From positions 25,501 through 89,500 of the forward strand of contig CAJXKL010000008.1 of NCBI GenBank assembly GCA_913055915.1: 64,000 nucleotides of DNA, written 5' to 3'. This DNA comes from an uncultured Candidatus Nemicrothrix sp. GTDB lineage: Bacteria; Actinomycetota; Acidimicrobiia; Acidimicrobiales; MedAcidi-G1. Below the pieces are notes generated by a model that saw nothing but the letters and a program-made list of their open reading frames with translations, did not search any database and was not told the origin of the DNA. The position numbers and the translations under genes were made by a program. This document shows, in pieces, positions 53,043-62,069 of this stretch; within the stretch, counting starts at the first letter, position 1, and the number at the start of each line of letters is the position of its first letter.

Positions 53043-54257
53043 GTGGGTAGCTCGACTCTGCGCAACGCCGTCACGATCGTGGGAGCGTCCCTCGCAGGCC
53101 TTCGGGCCGCCGAGACCCTCCGCCGCGACGGCTTCGAGGGCACGATCAGCCTTGTCGGCGATGAACCCCGCGTTCCCTATGACAGGCCGCCCCTTTCGAA
53201 GCAACTCCTGTCGGGGGAGTGGGAGGTCGACCGGATCTCCCTAAGTCCCCCTGAACGCTTCATGAGCCTCGATCTGGACCTGCGCCTTGGACGGCGGGCA
53301 ACTGGACTCGACGTCTCCTCCCACACCCTCGACGTCGACGGAGCTACTGAGGAGTACGACGGCCTCCTGATCGCCACGGGTGCACGATGTCGGACGCTCC
53401 CCGGGACAGATGGCCTCGCCGGCGTCTACACCCTTCGAACCCTCGATGACAGCCTCGCCATCCGGGAAGCCCTCCGAGGCGGACCCCGGAGGGTTGTCGT
53501 CGTGGGAGCTGGTTTCATCGGAGCCGAGGTGGCATCCACGGCCGTCGGATACGGCGTGCCGGTGACAATGGTCGAGGCGCTTCCCGTGCCACTGGGCCGG
53601 GTGCTCGGCGACACCGTCGGGTCGGTGGTTGCCGAGGTGCATGTCGACAACGGCGTGGACCTGCGCTGCGGGGTGGGCGTTGACGAGATCTGCGGGACCG
53701 ACAGGGTGGAGTCGGTCCGTCTCTCGAACGAAGCAGTTGTTGAGGCTGACCTCGTTGTGGTCGGCATCGGTGCCATACCCAACACGGACTGGCTGGAGGA
53801 TTCAGGTCTGACCGTCGACGACGGGGTGCTCTGCGACAAGACCTGCCTGGCGGCCCCGGACGTGACCGCAGCTGGCGACGTGGCCCGTTGGCCCAACCCG
53901 CGCTACGGCGAGGTCATGAGGGTGGAACACTGGGACAACGCCGTCGAGCAGGGTGCACACGCTGCCCGCAGGTTGATGTTGACCGACGAGGAGGCCGTGC
54001 CGTTCACCCCCGTGCCCTGGTTCTGGAGCGACCAGTACGACAGGAAGGTCCAGTTGGCCGGCCGGCCGCGACCCGACGACGAGGTGGCCCTGGTGGACGG
54101 ATCGTTCGAAGAGCGGCGCTTCGCCGTCATCTACGGCAGGGAGGGCCTTCTGACGGCCGTCTTCGGGATGAACCGCCCCCGTCAGGTGATGCAGTTCAAG
54201 GGCCTCCTGCAGCGCGGTGCATCCTGGAGCGAGGCACTCGAGTTCGCCGGGAACTAG
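53043..54257 (+). CDS. Ferredoxin--NAD(+) reductase, FAD-dependent
   Basis: 404 residues of the oxygenase-coupled NADH-ferredoxin reductase family. FAD site TIVGASLAGLRAAETLR, RVPYDRPPLSKQLLSG, the NAD site VVVVGAGFIGAEVA, and the late VTAAGDVARWPNPRYGEVMRVEHWDNA. The C-terminal dimerisation domain is present. GTG 53043 has AGGGGGGG upstream. It forms a redox pair with the ferredoxin 50 bases before it. Confidence 0.92.
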   Translation: MGSSTLRNAVTIVGASLAGLRAAETLRRDGFEGTISLVGDEPRVPYDRPPLSKQLLSGEWEVDRISLSPPERFMSLDLDLRLGRRATGLDVSSHTLDVDGATEEYDGLLIATGARCRTLPGTDGLAGVYTLRTLDDSLAIREALRGGPRRVVVVGAGFIGAEVASTAVGYGVPVTMVEALPVPLGRVLGDTVGSVVAEVHVDNGVDLRCGVGVDEICGTDRVESVRLSNEAVVEADLVVVGIGAIPNTDWLEDSGLTVDDGVLCDKTCLAAPDVTAAGDVARWPNPRYGEVMRVEHWDNAVEQGAHAARRLMLTDEEAVPFTPVPWFWSDQYDRKVQLAGRPRPDDEVALVDGSFEERRFAVIYGREGLLTAVFGMNRPRQVMQFKGLLQRGASWSEALEFAGN

Positions 54258-54259
54258 AC

Positions 54260-54757
54260 CTGACCAGCCACTTTCACACCCTGTTGGTGGCCGTGGTTCT
54301 GCTGACCGCAGCGTGCGGGGTCACCGAGCCAGCTGGCATTGACGTGGAGGCGGTCGAGCAGGCCATCCCACTGGCGCTGCTTCCAGACCATCCGGACCTG
54401 GTGACCGATGTTGCCTGCCCGCAGCTCGGGTCTGACGGCCTCGGTCCGGTTTCATGCACGGCGGCAGTGGCCGGCCTCGCCGTGCCGCTGATCGTGTCAA
54501 GGCCCGACGTCGACGGCCGGGTCAGGGTGGAGTCGCCGGTGGAACTGGTGCTGGCAGTCGAGGTGGCATCGCTCACCGAGGAGCGCCTCGACAGCGATCT
54601 CGGCGTGGACAACGCAGTGATTTGCGAGCCGGCTCTGCGCGTCTCGCGTGTGGGCCAGGAGTTTGCATGTACGGCAACAGAACCCAACGGTCGTACCCAC
54701 AGCCTGATAGCCGTGCTGGTCGACGGTGCGGGATCGTTCCGGCTGGATCCGGGATGA
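54260..54757 (+). CDS. Lipoprotein with DUF4333-like domain, start uncertain
   Basis: About 165 residues. A signal-like stretch (LLVAVVLLTAACG) with lipobox is followed by a domain with paired Cys (VACPQL and VSCTAAVAG, then ICEPALRV and FACTATEPNG), resembling DUF4333 proteins in actinobacteria. No ATG, GTG or TTG gives a complete signal peptide; the start may be CTG 54260, three bases after the reductase stop. The role is unknown. Confidence 0.62.
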   Translation: MTSHFHTLLVAVVLLTAACGVTEPAGIDVEAVEQAIPLALLPDHPDLVTDVACPQLGSDGLGPVSCTAAVAGLAVPLIVSRPDVDGRVRVESPVELVLAVEVASLTEERLDSDLGVDNAVICEPALRVSRVGQEFACTATEPNGRTHSLIAVLVDGAGSFRLDPG

Positions 54758-54971
54758 TCCGGTGTAGGCGGCTTCCAGCCGGGCAGACAGGTCGTGGGTG
54801 GCAACCACCGGGGAATGATCACCACCCCTGCCGGGTTGTCCCTTGAACAGCGCACCATTTAGGTGCACAAGCCAACTGGAGAAACGCATCAGATCTGGGG
54901 AGCTTGGGGCCAAGCCCCTGATTAACCCCCTTTAACGGGGGCGTGGCGCCCCTGGCGGGCCTACTATTGGC

Positions 54972-55038
54972 GGTGCCGAGTTGACCGTGTTCCTTGATGG
55001 TGAGTATGGGGTCCCGCCCTGGGGGGCGTACCACCAAA
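54972..55038. repeat. 67-nt direct repeat, left copy
   Basis: Equal in length to 56005-56071 and matching at both ends: GGTGCCGAG at the left and CTGGGGGGCGTACCACCAAA at the right, with a diverged middle. Its 3' half can form a small hairpin (CGCCC/GGGCG). It lies within the 331-base gene-free stretch 54758-55088, which otherwise holds GC-rich hairpins (CCCCC/GGGGG at about 54924-54940) and no gene I can support. It is just upstream of the alpha/beta hydrolase. Confidence 0.75.
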
Positions 55039-55088
55039 TACTCGAAACAGGTTCCCGCTCATCAGTATGGAGTGCTAGTAATCAACTC

Positions 55089-55958
55089 GTGGGTTCACCC
55101 GAGCCGATTGAACACATCGACCTCTCCGACGGACGGATCCTCTCCCTTGCCCGCTTCGGCGACCCCGAGGGCCAACCCGTGCTGTACTTTCACGGCTTTC
55201 CGGGAAGCCGTCTTGAGGCACAATTTAGTGACCAGGCCGCCGGACAGGCCGGGGTCCAGATCGTTGCGGTGGACCGACCGGGATTCGGCCGTTCCACCCG
55301 GAAGCCAGGACGCCGCCTTCTCGACTGGCCCGACGATGTCCTCGAACTGACAAAGGCGCTTGGTTGGGATCACTTCTCGATCATTGGAGTTTCAGGCGGT
55401 GGCCCCTATGCCGCGGCGTGTGCGTTAAGCATCCCGGAACGCCTTGATCGTGTCGTGATCGTGTGCGGACTTGGTCCACTCGACGCTCCCGGGGCCACAG
55501 ACGGGATGATGCGAGGGAACCGGATCCTATTCTGGTGTGGGCGCTACTTCCCTCTTCTGGTGTGGTTGATGATGGCCAGAATGGCATCCTCTCTGGCCAC
55601 TGATTCAGAGAAGGCTTTTGAGAAGAGTGCCCGGGAGTTGCCCGAACCGGATCGCGCCGTCTTTGCCAGACACGAGGTACGCAAGGCGCTCGTAGCCAGT
55701 GTTCGTGAAGCCTTCCACCAAGGCACCCGGGCCGCAGTCGACGATGCACTCATCTACGCGCGGCCATGGGGTTTCAAACTCGAAGACGTTCGTGCCCCGG
55801 TCGCCCTCCTCCAGGGGGAACTCGATGTGAACGTGCCACCATCGATGGGTCACTACCAGGCCACCACCATCCCCGACTGTCGGGCCAGTTTCTTTCCCGA
55901 GGACGGACACTTCTCGCTGTCCTTCGACCGCTTCAACGAGGTGATAGCCGCGCTCTGA
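55089..55958 (+). CDS. Alpha/beta hydrolase between 67-nt repeats
   Basis: 289 residues. HG at YFHGFPGSRLEAQ, nucleophile elbow GVSGGGPYAAACAL, late Asp in LQGELDVNVPP and His in PEDGHFSLSF: a complete triad. An esterase or lactonase role is likely. I prefer GTG 55089: TAGTAA eight bases upstream could be the -10 of a leaderless transcript. An earlier TTG at 54981 would place the start inside the left repeat. It is the only gene between the two repeats. Confidence 0.78.
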   Translation: MGSPEPIEHIDLSDGRILSLARFGDPEGQPVLYFHGFPGSRLEAQFSDQAAGQAGVQIVAVDRPGFGRSTRKPGRRLLDWPDDVLELTKALGWDHFSIIGVSGGGPYAAACALSIPERLDRVVIVCGLGPLDAPGATDGMMRGNRILFWCGRYFPLLVWLMMARMASSLATDSEKAFEKSARELPEPDRAVFARHEVRKALVASVREAFHQGTRAAVDDALIYARPWGFKLEDVRAPVALLQGELDVNVPPSMGHYQATTIPDCRASFFPEDGHFSLSFDRFNEVIAAL

Positions 55959-56004
55959 TCGGCTCGCTCACCCCTTTGAGCACCGGCTGGGGAACTAAGT
56001 TTCA

Positions 56005-56071
56005 GGTGCCGAGGCGGCCTGTTTCCCGTGTCGAGTATTTAGGGGCCCCTTCTGGGGGGCGTACCACCAAA
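56005..56071. repeat. 67-nt direct repeat, right copy
   Basis: Second copy of the element at 54972-55038. Left nine bases and right twenty bases are identical; the middle has diverged. The 3' half can also form a hairpin, but with a different 5' arm (GCCCC/GGGGC), suggesting that structure is kept while sequence drifts. It sits after the hydrolase stop and before the low-GC creatinase. Confidence 0.75.
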
Positions 56072-56132
56072 GCTGGAATGGAATAGCCCAGAAGTCTCAA
56101 GTCCTGGCGAAGGAACCGCCGACACAGGGACA

Positions 56133-57305
56133 TCAGGACTTGACCAACAGACCGTTGTCAAAGGTTGTGAGCAGTTCTGAACCATCAGCGGTGATGAGGA
56201 ACATGTCAGCGTGACGAAAGCCTCCGATGTTTTCCACGGAAATCATTGGCTCCATCGAGACCACCATGTTCGGCTGTAACTCTCGGTTGTTGTACGGACG
56301 CATTTCACCAATTTCGTCACGTCCATACCATCGGCTCATAATGCCGAACGAGTGCCCGGATCCAAAGGTGCGGTCGCTCAGGTAACCAGAAGATTCCAAG
56401 ATCGGATCTATCACATCGTCGATTTGGTTAAATCTCACTCCCGGTCTGAGCATCTTGATCCCAGCGTGGTGCGCTGCGATTTGAACCTCTAGTGGTTTGC
56501 GAACCGTGTCCGGCAGCTCTCCGAAAAACACACTGCGCTCCAGTAGGTGGTAGTAGCCAGCGATCATCGGGAACACGTTCAGGCTTAGCAGCTGGTTCCG
56601 CTCGATTGGCCGCCAGGTGTTAGGTGCATGAGCCACGTAGGTTCGGTCGACACCGGACTGGCACCAAGAAAAAGTGTCCTCCTGTACCTCTAGATCAGGA
56701 AATCTGATTCTCATCTCATCTTCCATGGCGGCCACTGCCACACGAGCGACTTCTACCTCGGTAACGCCAACTGCAATGGTGCTCATGAACGCTTCAGCAC
56801 CTACCACGGCTACTTGAGCCCCTCCACGCATTAGGGCCACTTCTTCTTCAGACTTGATGATTTGGGCCTCCATGACTGGAAGGGTGATATCAACGAACTC
56901 ACAGTTCGGGAGGGCCTCCTGGAGAGAGCGGTGGAAGCCCACCGTCAGGTATTCGTATTCGACGCCAATCCGTCCAGAAGTGATTCCACGGTCTGCCATT
57001 GCCTCCACTATTAGACGGACTGAACCTTCTAACGGACTCTTGGTATCCCAATAGATACGGACATCATCAAACCAGCTGTAGTTGGCTGGCCGATCAAATT
57101 CAATTCTGGGAGCGATCAAGGCACCTTCGCCGGCCTTCATCATTACGGCATAGTGCCCTCGCCCAAATGGGGTCATCCAGAAGTCGCTGTAGTAGAGAAC
57201 GTTGTGAAACGAAGTAGCGATAATCGCCTCGACGTCTGCGTCCTCCATCACCCCGGTTAGACAGTTGAGACGATTCTGCATCTCACTATGGCTGAAAGTT
57301 CCCAT
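56133..57305 (-). CDS. Creatinase-like M24-family hydrolase
   Basis: 390 residues of the pita-bread fold. The second half matches creatinase (creatine amidinohydrolase) closely: YVAHAPNTWRPIERNQLLSL with His at the catalytic site, LNVFPMIAGYYHLLERSVFF, FGSGHSFGIMSRWYGRDE and NMVVSMEPMISVENIGGFRH. The metal-binding Asp residues of Xaa-Pro peptidases are replaced (Asn and His), as in creatinase. It would split creatine into sarcosine and urea. Base composition is low (45% and 48% GC in two lines counted), pointing to recent acquisition. Confidence 0.75.
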   Translation of the reverse strand: MGTFSHSEMQNRLNCLTGVMEDADVEAIIATSFHNVLYYSDFWMTPFGRGHYAVMMKAGEGALIAPRIEFDRPANYSWFDDVRIYWDTKSPLEGSVRLIVEAMADRGITSGRIGVEYEYLTVGFHRSLQEALPNCEFVDITLPVMEAQIIKSEEEVALMRGGAQVAVVGAEAFMSTIAVGVTEVEVARVAVAAMEDEMRIRFPDLEVQEDTFSWCQSGVDRTYVAHAPNTWRPIERNQLLSLNVFPMIAGYYHLLERSVFFGELPDTVRKPLEVQIAAHHAGIKMLRPGVRFNQIDDVIDPILESSGYLSDRTFGSGHSFGIMSRWYGRDEIGEMRPYNNRELQPNMVVSMEPMISVENIGGFRHADMFLITADGSELLTTFDNGLLVKS

Positions 57306-57531
57306 CGTTGATCTCCGTAGTCAGACGTGCATGCCGGCCCAAGGTTCCTTGAGCCCAACTCTTATCGAAAATGTGGGGTTGAAGACGATGAGGCCAACAA
57401 GTTTGCATATACAGCAAAGAGTCCTGACTTAGTGCCCCGGCCGGCCTACCAGCCCAGAAACCCTTTACATGCTGGGCAAACACAAACCTGCCGAGACCCT
57501 AGGTCGGAGCCCCACACGGGTGCTGGAACCG

Positions 57532-57582
57532 TGGGGGTCGTCTACGCCCCCACGGCTGAGGGTTCAACTGGGCCTCAGCCGC
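57532..57582. terminator. Two hairpins downstream of pepN
   Basis: CCGTGGGGG and CCCCCACGG pair around a short loop (about 57533-57556); next to it GGCTGAGG and CCTCAGCC pair (about 57555-57581) across the pepN stop codon. Neither has a T run. Position suggests transcription termination or mRNA 3'-end protection for pepN on the minus strand. Confidence 0.5.
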
Positions 57583-60029
57583 CGAGCAAGGCTCACGTTC
57601 ACGAGGCGGCGCTCACGGTGCTGGGCGACCATGAGTGCTCCCTGGGGAACGGGGTGCTCGTCCAGGAAGGCATCGACCCCGGGTTCCACATCTGGGTCGA
57701 CGAGCGCCCTCACCCCCTCGAGCATCCTGGCGATGCTGTTCGAGGGAAGCCTCGTGGTCAGGTCGCCCCAGTTGTCCGTCACAACCTGCCACACGAGGCT
57801 CCGGTGGTGTCGGTGGTGCAGTGCCTGCCGGAGCAGGAACGGAGCATCCTGGCTTCTGACGTCTCCTGAGAGGGCCATCTCCAGCACTTCCTCAACCTGT
57901 GGAAGGCCCGGAAAGCGCGCAAGCGCATGGAGGTGTCGCTGCTCCGCCTGGGCGTTGTCGGCCTCGCGGAACCGACGACGGCACTCGCTGAAGGTGTCGC
58001 CGTCCCCATGGGCGGCCACAACCGAGATGACCGCTGCGGCAACAGCCGGGTCGTCGAGCCGGCTGTCGTCCCAACGTGACCGTGCCTCGGCTACCACCGC
58101 CTCGTCGTCGGCAAGTGTGCCGGCAGCCGACAGGACCAGACCGCGGAGTTGCCGTGTCCTGTCATCCTCGTCGATACCGGGGGCCCAGCCCAGGCCGCCT
58201 AGTTGGCCGGCCAGGAGGTGGCCGGCCGCCCCTGCGAACTCAACATGGTGGCCCGGTGCCACCAGGTCGATCGTGGCCAGCGCACGGACGATCGTCTGCC
58301 AGACGCCAAGGTCCCGGTCGTCCGCGAACCTTGCTGCGGCTTCACGGAAGGTGGACGGGTCAGTGGCACCGGCGAGCACCAGCGCCCAGGTGTCGTCCAC
58401 CACCGCTGCCCGTTCGGCGGCCGACAAGAGGACCGGGTTGCAGGTGGCCGGTGGATCTGACCGGTGGAAGCCCGAGGCATCGGCGTTGAGCGTCAGGAGG
58501 GCGCCGTCCAGTTGCACCATGACCTCGCCTGCCGGTGGCAGGAGCACGCGTTGGCGGCCACTGCTCGTGCGGACCTGAACGGGAACGGTCCACCGGGTGC
58601 CGTCATCGATACCGTCATAGCGGAACGGCTGCTGTGTGAGAGTCAACCGCCGTCCCTCGAGGGAGCCCTTCAGGAGCGGGTGCCCACCGGTGAAGATCCA
58701 GCTGTCCATGAGGTCTCGGACCGGCTCGCCAGAGGTCTCCTCCAGGGCCTCCCAGAGGTCCTCGTTGCCGGTGTTCCCGTAGAGGTGGGTCGTCAGGTAG
58801 TGCCTCACGCCGTCCCTGAAGGCCTCCTCACCCAGGTACTGCTCGAGCATCCTCACCACCGCTGCACCCTTCTCGTAGGTGAGGAGGTCGAACATCCCCT
58901 CGGCATCGGCCGGTGTCACCACCGGGTATTCGATCGGGCGGGTCGAGGCCAGGGCGTCCACGTCCAGCGCCGCCGATCGTGCCGAGCCGAAACCTGTCCA
59001 GACGTCCCAGTCGGGCCGGTAGGACTCGACGGCCTTCATCTCCATGAAGGTGGCGAAGGCCTCGTTCAGCCAGATGCCGTTCCACCATTCCATGGTGACC
59101 AGGTCACCGAACCAGAGGTGCGCCAACTCGTGGCTGAGCACCGCAGCGACCATTTCCAACTCGGCCTGGGTGGCTGTGTCGGGGTCGACCAGCAGGAGGA
59201 CCTCGCGAAAAGTGATGCAGCCCAGGTTCTCCATCGCCCCGAAGGCGAAGTCCGGCAGTGCCACCAGGTCCACCTTTCCGCCGGGAACGTCGATGTCGTA
59301 CCACTTCTGGAACCATCGCAGTGAATGGGCGGCCACCTCCAGGGCGAAGCTGGTCAGGTGGCCCTTACCGGGTGGGTGGATCACCCTCACCGGCGTTCCA
59401 TCGACGTCGACGGGGTCGGTGGCTTCGAGAGGTCCCACCACGAACGCAATGAGGTACGTGGAGAGTGGGATGGTCTCAGCGAACACCAGCCGGTCGGTGC
59501 CGTCGCCTACCGGGGTCCGTGACAGCTCGGCGCTGTTCGACACGGCAAACAGGCCCTCGGGAACCACCAGGGCTATGGCGAAGGTGGCCTTCAGGTCGGG
59601 TTCGTCAAAGCACGGGAAGGCTCGCCGGGCGTCGGTCGACTGGAACTGCGTGGTGGCAATGGAGTCGGTGGTGCCGTCGGCGTTGGTGATGGTGCTGTGG
59701 TAGAAGCCCCTCAGGCGGTCGTCAAGGGCGCCGGTGAAGTCCAGGTCGATGGTGGCATCTCCGCTTTGGGTTCCCCCCTCAGGGATCAGAGCGATGCGTT
59801 CGTTGTCAATGTCGGCCCTGACATCCAGGTGTCGGGAACCAGTCGAGTCGGTGATGGTCGCCCGGCCCACCGACAGGCCCACAGAGTTGAGGAGGATCTG
59901 TGAGCTCCCGGCTCTCACCTCTACATGGATGGAAACCGAGCCTGAGAAGCTGCCGCCCTCCAGGTCGGGCCTCATCTCGAGGTCGTAGCGGCGGGGGAGC
60001 ACATCACGAGGCAGGCGGTGGTCGGACAT
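57564..60029 (-). CDS. pepN: Aminopeptidase N (M1 family)
   Basis: 821 residues. The zinc site is HELAHLWFG with the third ligand Glu 18 residues on (WLNEAF), and the exopeptidase motif FGAMENLG lies upstream. An N-terminal beta domain and a C-terminal ERAP1-like helical domain are complete. It trims N-terminal residues from peptides. Most relatives have Gln after HELAH; here it is Leu, a small deviation. Start is ATG 60029. The adenosine-kinase-like gene is divergent 92 bases away. Confidence 0.94.
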   Translation of the reverse strand: MSDHRLPRDVLPRRYDLEMRPDLEGGSFSGSVSIHVEVRAGSSQILLNSVGLSVGRATITDSTGSRHLDVRADIDNERIALIPEGGTQSGDATIDLDFTGALDDRLRGFYHSTITNADGTTDSIATTQFQSTDARRAFPCFDEPDLKATFAIALVVPEGLFAVSNSAELSRTPVGDGTDRLVFAETIPLSTYLIAFVVGPLEATDPVDVDGTPVRVIHPPGKGHLTSFALEVAAHSLRWFQKWYDIDVPGGKVDLVALPDFAFGAMENLGCITFREVLLLVDPDTATQAELEMVAAVLSHELAHLWFGDLVTMEWWNGIWLNEAFATFMEMKAVESYRPDWDVWTGFGSARSAALDVDALASTRPIEYPVVTPADAEGMFDLLTYEKGAAVVRMLEQYLGEEAFRDGVRHYLTTHLYGNTGNEDLWEALEETSGEPVRDLMDSWIFTGGHPLLKGSLEGRRLTLTQQPFRYDGIDDGTRWTVPVQVRTSSGRQRVLLPPAGEVMVQLDGALLTLNADASGFHRSDPPATCNPVLLSAAERAAVVDDTWALVLAGATDPSTFREAAARFADDRDLGVWQTIVRALATIDLVAPGHHVEFAGAAGHLLAGQLGGLGWAPGIDEDDRTRQLRGLVLSAAGTLADDEAVVAEARSRWDDSRLDDPAVAAAVISVVAAHGDGDTFSECRRRFREADNAQAEQRHLHALARFPGLPQVEEVLEMALSGDVRSQDAPFLLRQALHHRHHRSLVWQVVTDNWGDLTTRLPSNSIARMLEGVRALVDPDVEPGVDAFLDEHPVPQGALMVAQHRERRLVNVSLARRLRPS

Positions 60030-60121
60030 GGTCGTCCGAGCGTATAGGGGGCCTCCGGCCGGGGTCGGTTACGGGGCTTTAACCGGGGCAGAATGTGGGT
60101 CCGTCGAGCGGAGTGGTGATC

Positions 60122-61141
60122 ATGGACAGCGATCAGGGGGCGAGCACCAATCACTCCATTGACGTGGTCGGCGTGGGGAACGCAATCGTCGACGTTCTGG
60201 CGTCCGTGGAGGACGCCTTCATCGACGAGCACGGCCTCACCAAGGGGGCGATGACCCTCATCGACGCCGACCGTGCCAGCTTCCTCCACGGGGTGATGCC
60301 GCCGGGGGTTGAGGCCTCTGGAGGCTCGGCGGCAAACACCGTCGTCGGGGTGGCTGCCTTCGGCGGTCGTGCCGCCTACATAGGCAAGGTTGGAGACGAC
60401 GACCTGGGCGAGGTGTTCAGGAGCGACCTACGGGCGGTAGGCGTCGGCTTCGACGTGCCGGGGGCCAGTGCCGAAGACGGCCATGCGACGGCCCGCTGCC
60501 TCATTCAGGTCACCGCAGACGCCCAACGCACCATGAACACCTATCTTGGGGTGTCGGCCCACCTTGGAATCGACTCGATCGACGTTGACCTGGTCTCCTC
60601 GGCCTCACATCTCTACTGCGAGGGCTACCTGTGGGACAGGGAGGAAGCCAAGGAGGCCATCCGGTACGCAATGGACATCTCGAGGGCGGCAGGCAGGACT
60701 GTCTCGCTCACGCTTTCCGACGGCTTCTGCGTCGATCGCCACCGCGAGGAATGGCTTGAGCTGATGACCGACAAGGTGGACGTCCTCTTCGGCAACTCCA
60801 GCGAACTGTGTTCCCTCTACGGCGTCGACACGCTCGAGGCTGCTACCGATGCCGTCTCGGAACAGGTGGAGTTGGCGTTCGTGACAATGGGTCCACGGGG
60901 CTCGATTGTCGTAGCCGGCAACGACCGGGTGCACGTCGAGGCCGATGAGCTGGATGCCGTGATCGACACAACCGGTGCCGGTGACCTTTACGCCTCGGGG
61001 GTCCTGTTCGGGCTCAGCCGGGGGGCATCACTGGACCATGCAGCACGACTCGGCAGCATTGCCGCAGCTGAGATCATCAGCCACATGGGGGCCCGCCCCG
61101 AGGCAGACCTGGTCAAGGTGGCACGTACCCTCCTGAGCTGA
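60122..61141 (+). CDS. PfkB-family adenosine kinase-like protein
   Basis: 339 residues of the PfkB ribokinase fold. The first signature is GGSAANTVVGVAAFGGRAAYIGKVGDDDLGE and the second, with the catalytic Asp, DTTGAGDLYASGVLFGLSRG. It resembles the bacterial adenosine kinases with DVVGVGNAIVDVLA at the N-terminus. ATG 60122 is chosen since GGAG at 60110-60113 precedes it; a start at 60095 is possible. Other nucleosides or sugars are possible substrates. Confidence 0.87.
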   Translation: MDSDQGASTNHSIDVVGVGNAIVDVLASVEDAFIDEHGLTKGAMTLIDADRASFLHGVMPPGVEASGGSAANTVVGVAAFGGRAAYIGKVGDDDLGEVFRSDLRAVGVGFDVPGASAEDGHATARCLIQVTADAQRTMNTYLGVSAHLGIDSIDVDLVSSASHLYCEGYLWDREEAKEAIRYAMDISRAAGRTVSLTLSDGFCVDRHREEWLELMTDKVDVLFGNSSELCSLYGVDTLEAATDAVSEQVELAFVTMGPRGSIVVAGNDRVHVEADELDAVIDTTGAGDLYASGVLFGLSRGASLDHAARLGSIAAAEIISHMGARPEADLVKVARTLLS

Positions 61142-61204
61142 CCCCGTTCATGGCCGACCGCCCGCATCGAATCAGCATCCATGGTCCGGGTAGCGTCAGC
61201 GACC

Positions 61205-62056
61205 ATGAGCGACCCCTACACCTGTTTCGACACCGTTGTCTCGGATGGCATTGCAACCATCACGTTGAACCGTCCCGACAAGCTGAACACCATGACGCCG
61301 GCCTTCTGGAGCGAGCTTCCCCGCCTTGTGCGCCAGATAGACGCCACCGGAGAGGCGCGTGTGGTCGTGCTGGCCTCGACCGGACGTCACTTCAGTGCTG
61401 GCATGGACCTGGCCGTGTTCGGCCAGGGCAACGGCGCTGACGCTGTCGAAGTCGGCCGGCTCAGGGCGAACCTGCGTGCCAACGTGCTGCACCTCCAGGA
61501 CACGTTCACGGCACTCGAGAAGGCCCGCATGCCGGTGTTGGCGGCCATCCAGGGAGGCTGTATCGGTGGAGCGGTCGACATGGTGACGGCATGTGACATG
61601 AGGTACGCCTCCGAGGACGCCTTCTTCTGCATTCAGGAGATAAATATCGGCATGACGGCCGACGTGGGCACGCTGCAGCGGTTGCCAAAGCTGATTCCTG
61701 AGGGAGTGTGTCGGGAGTTGGCCTACACGGGCCGTCGCATGCCGGCAGCCGAGGCCAAGGCGGTTGGCCTTGTCAACGAGGTCTTCTCCGACCACGAGGC
61801 CCTGCTTGACGGTGTGCAGTCCATCGCTGCCGAGATCGCCTCCCGGTCGCCGCTTGCAGTGTGGGGCTCAAAGGAGATGATCACCTACGCGAGGGACCAC
61901 TCCACCGCCGACGCCCTGGATCACATCGCCACGTGGCAGGCGGGCATGTTCCAGCCGACGGACATGCTCGAGGCATTCGGTGCAAAGGCCGAGGACAGGC
62001 CAACCCGGTTCGACGACCTGTTGCCCTTCGAGGGGGGCATCTCGGACGGCGTCTGA
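61205..62056 (+). CDS. Delta(3,5)-delta(2,4)-dienoyl-CoA isomerase-like crotonase
   Basis: 283 residues. HFSAGMDLAVF is the first oxyanion segment. GGCIGGAVDMVTACDMRYAS followed by DAFFCIQEINIGMTADVGTLQRLPKLIP matches the dienoyl-CoA isomerase (ECH1) branch, including the acidic residues. It moves double bonds during breakdown of unsaturated fatty acids. ATG 61205 follows the kinase by 63 bases; an earlier ATG at 61181 is possible. The OYE-type enzyme at 9.7 kb may act in the same kind of pathway. Confidence 0.88.
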   Translation: MSDPYTCFDTVVSDGIATITLNRPDKLNTMTPAFWSELPRLVRQIDATGEARVVVLASTGRHFSAGMDLAVFGQGNGADAVEVGRLRANLRANVLHLQDTFTALEKARMPVLAAIQGGCIGGAVDMVTACDMRYASEDAFFCIQEINIGMTADVGTLQRLPKLIPEGVCRELAYTGRRMPAAEAKAVGLVNEVFSDHEALLDGVQSIAAEIASRSPLAVWGSKEMITYARDHSTADALDHIATWQAGMFQPTDMLEAFGAKAEDRPTRFDDLLPFEGGISDGV

Positions 62057-62069
62057 GTACCCGGTTGTC

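Noticed and set aside
54972..56071. Integron attC sites
   Set aside because: The 67-nt repeats lack recognisable GTTRRRY and RYYYAAC core sites, and no integrase is present.
56133..57305. Xaa-Pro dipeptidase
   Set aside because: Metal-binding Asp positions are replaced and the surrounding sequence matches creatinase.
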